Source of the DNA: Bacillus sp. UNC41MFS5 | GTDB taxonomy: Bacteria > Bacillota > Bacilli > Bacillales_B > DSM-18226 | Assembly: GCF_000686805.1 (NCBI RefSeq) | Contig: NZ_KK366020.1 | Coordinates: 148,969 to 212,968 of the forward strand | Reading direction: 5' to 3' | Length of the DNA: 64,000 nucleotides | Shown here: in pieces, positions 63,513 to 64,000 of the stretch | Layout: every line of letters starts with the position of its first letter | Numbering within the stretch: position 1 is the first letter of the stretch | Program-made: the position numbers and the translations under genes | The notes under the pieces: model-generated | Seen by the model: the letters and a program-made list of their open reading frames with translations, nothing else | Databases searched by the model: none | Told to the model about the DNA's origin: nothing

Positions 63513-64000
63513 ATGAGATTAATAGCAGTAGGAGATAATGTAGTAGACTTTTATGATGATCGCCAAGAAATGTTCCCAGGCGGAAATGCGGTGAATGTAG
63601 CGGTATTTTGGAAACGTTATGGGGCAGAAGAGGTTGCCTATATCGGAATTGTCGGGAATGATGAAGAAGGAGAGCATATCGTCCATTCGATAAAGGAGGA
63701 AAACATTGATGTCTCAAGGGTTCGCAAAGTATTTGGACCATCTGGTGAGGCAGTTGTCACTTTGGACGAACATGGGGACCGTAAGTTTGTAGGGTCGAAC
63801 AAGGGTGGAGTTCAAAAGCAGGTGAAATTGAATTTTACCGAAGAAGAACTGGCGTATATCAGCTCATTTGAGTTGCTGCATACAAGTGTGTACAGTCATT
63901 TGGAAACAGAACTGCCTCTATTAAGCAAACACATTGATATTTCTTTCGATTTTTCAACAAAGTATGATGATGACTATTTAGAACTGGTTTGTCCTTATGT
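63513..64000 (+). CDS. frlD: PfkB-family fructosamine kinase (FrlD-like), partial
   Basis: The first 162 codons of a sugar kinase, open to the right edge. The N-terminus MRLIAVGDNVVDFYDD and the GGNAVNVAVFWKRYG substrate segment at about 23-37 match the PfkB family and align well with E. coli FrlD (IGDNCVDIY, SGGNAVNVAVYCTRYG). FrlD phosphorylates fructoselysine on O6. GGGAGG precedes the ATG. The C-terminal ATP-binding GxGD motif lies beyond the window. Confidence 0.85.
   Translation, partial: MRLIAVGDNVVDFYDDRQEMFPGGNAVNVAVFWKRYGAEEVAYIGIVGNDEEGEHIVHSIKEENIDVSRVRKVFGPSGEAVVTLDEHGDRKFVGSNKGGVQKQVKLNFTEEELAYISSFELLHTSVYSHLETELPLLSKHIDISFDFSTKYDDDYLELVCPY

Overview
The window is chromosomal DNA from a spore-forming Bacillaceae, probably a Neobacillus- or Bacillus-like species. 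The evidence is the sporulation genes (spo0F, spoIIR, sspH, a YhcN-type spore lipoprotein, pbpG), strong AGGAGG-type ribosome binding sites with GTG and TTG starts, and gene order that follows the Bacillus subtilis ywh-ywi-ywj-ywk-ywl-atp region almost gene for gene. No rRNA, tRNA, CRISPR array, prophage or transposase was seen.

Layout: 1-6.6 kb holds a 52-bp tandem repeat, a small membrane protein, a tautomerase, ywhC, ywhD, pbpG and the polyamine genes speE-speB. 6.7-11.8 kb holds ywiB-argS, sspH, uvsE and a cardiolipin synthase-like gene. 11.8-23 kb is a fatty and branched acyl-CoA catabolic block (fadF, thiolase, 3-hydroxyacyl-CoA dehydrogenase, two acyl-CoA dehydrogenases, a TetR regulator, fused isobutyryl-CoA mutase icmF) headed by a FadR-like operator. 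23-34.5 kb is core information and central metabolism: rpoE, pyrG with its CTP-sensing attenuator, ywjG, spo0F, fbaA, tal, murAB, glpX, rho, rpmE, tdk. 34.7-37.5 kb breaks the synteny with a spore lipoprotein and a TetR/MFS efflux pair that carries three clear operators. 37.6-47.4 kb resumes with prfA-prmC, spoIIR, ywlB, a DnaA-box cluster, ywlC (tsaC), mntP, ywlE, rpiB, ywlG, glyA and upp. 47.7-51 kb carries a NERD protein and a Vpr-like subtilase. 51.4-58.7 kb is the complete F1Fo ATP synthase operon. From 59.1 kb to the right edge lies a fructosamine (fructoselysine) uptake and degradation cluster, whose kinase gene runs off the end.

The least explained content lies between the genes. A 13-bp word, GGTGTCAGGCACC, occurs 14 times exactly and 4 more times with one mismatch. 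It appears in both orientations, as perfect inverted pairs at gene ends, and in frame inside prmC and ywlC. Three separate arrays each contain six degenerate units at 20-21 bp spacing with a TGNACAAAAC core. Two tandem arrays with a 52-bp period, a 144-bp dispersed repeat in two copies, and a duplicated 3' end of the cardiolipin synthase gene complete the set. All functional calls rest on reading the sequence and on recalled family knowledge; no database search was run.
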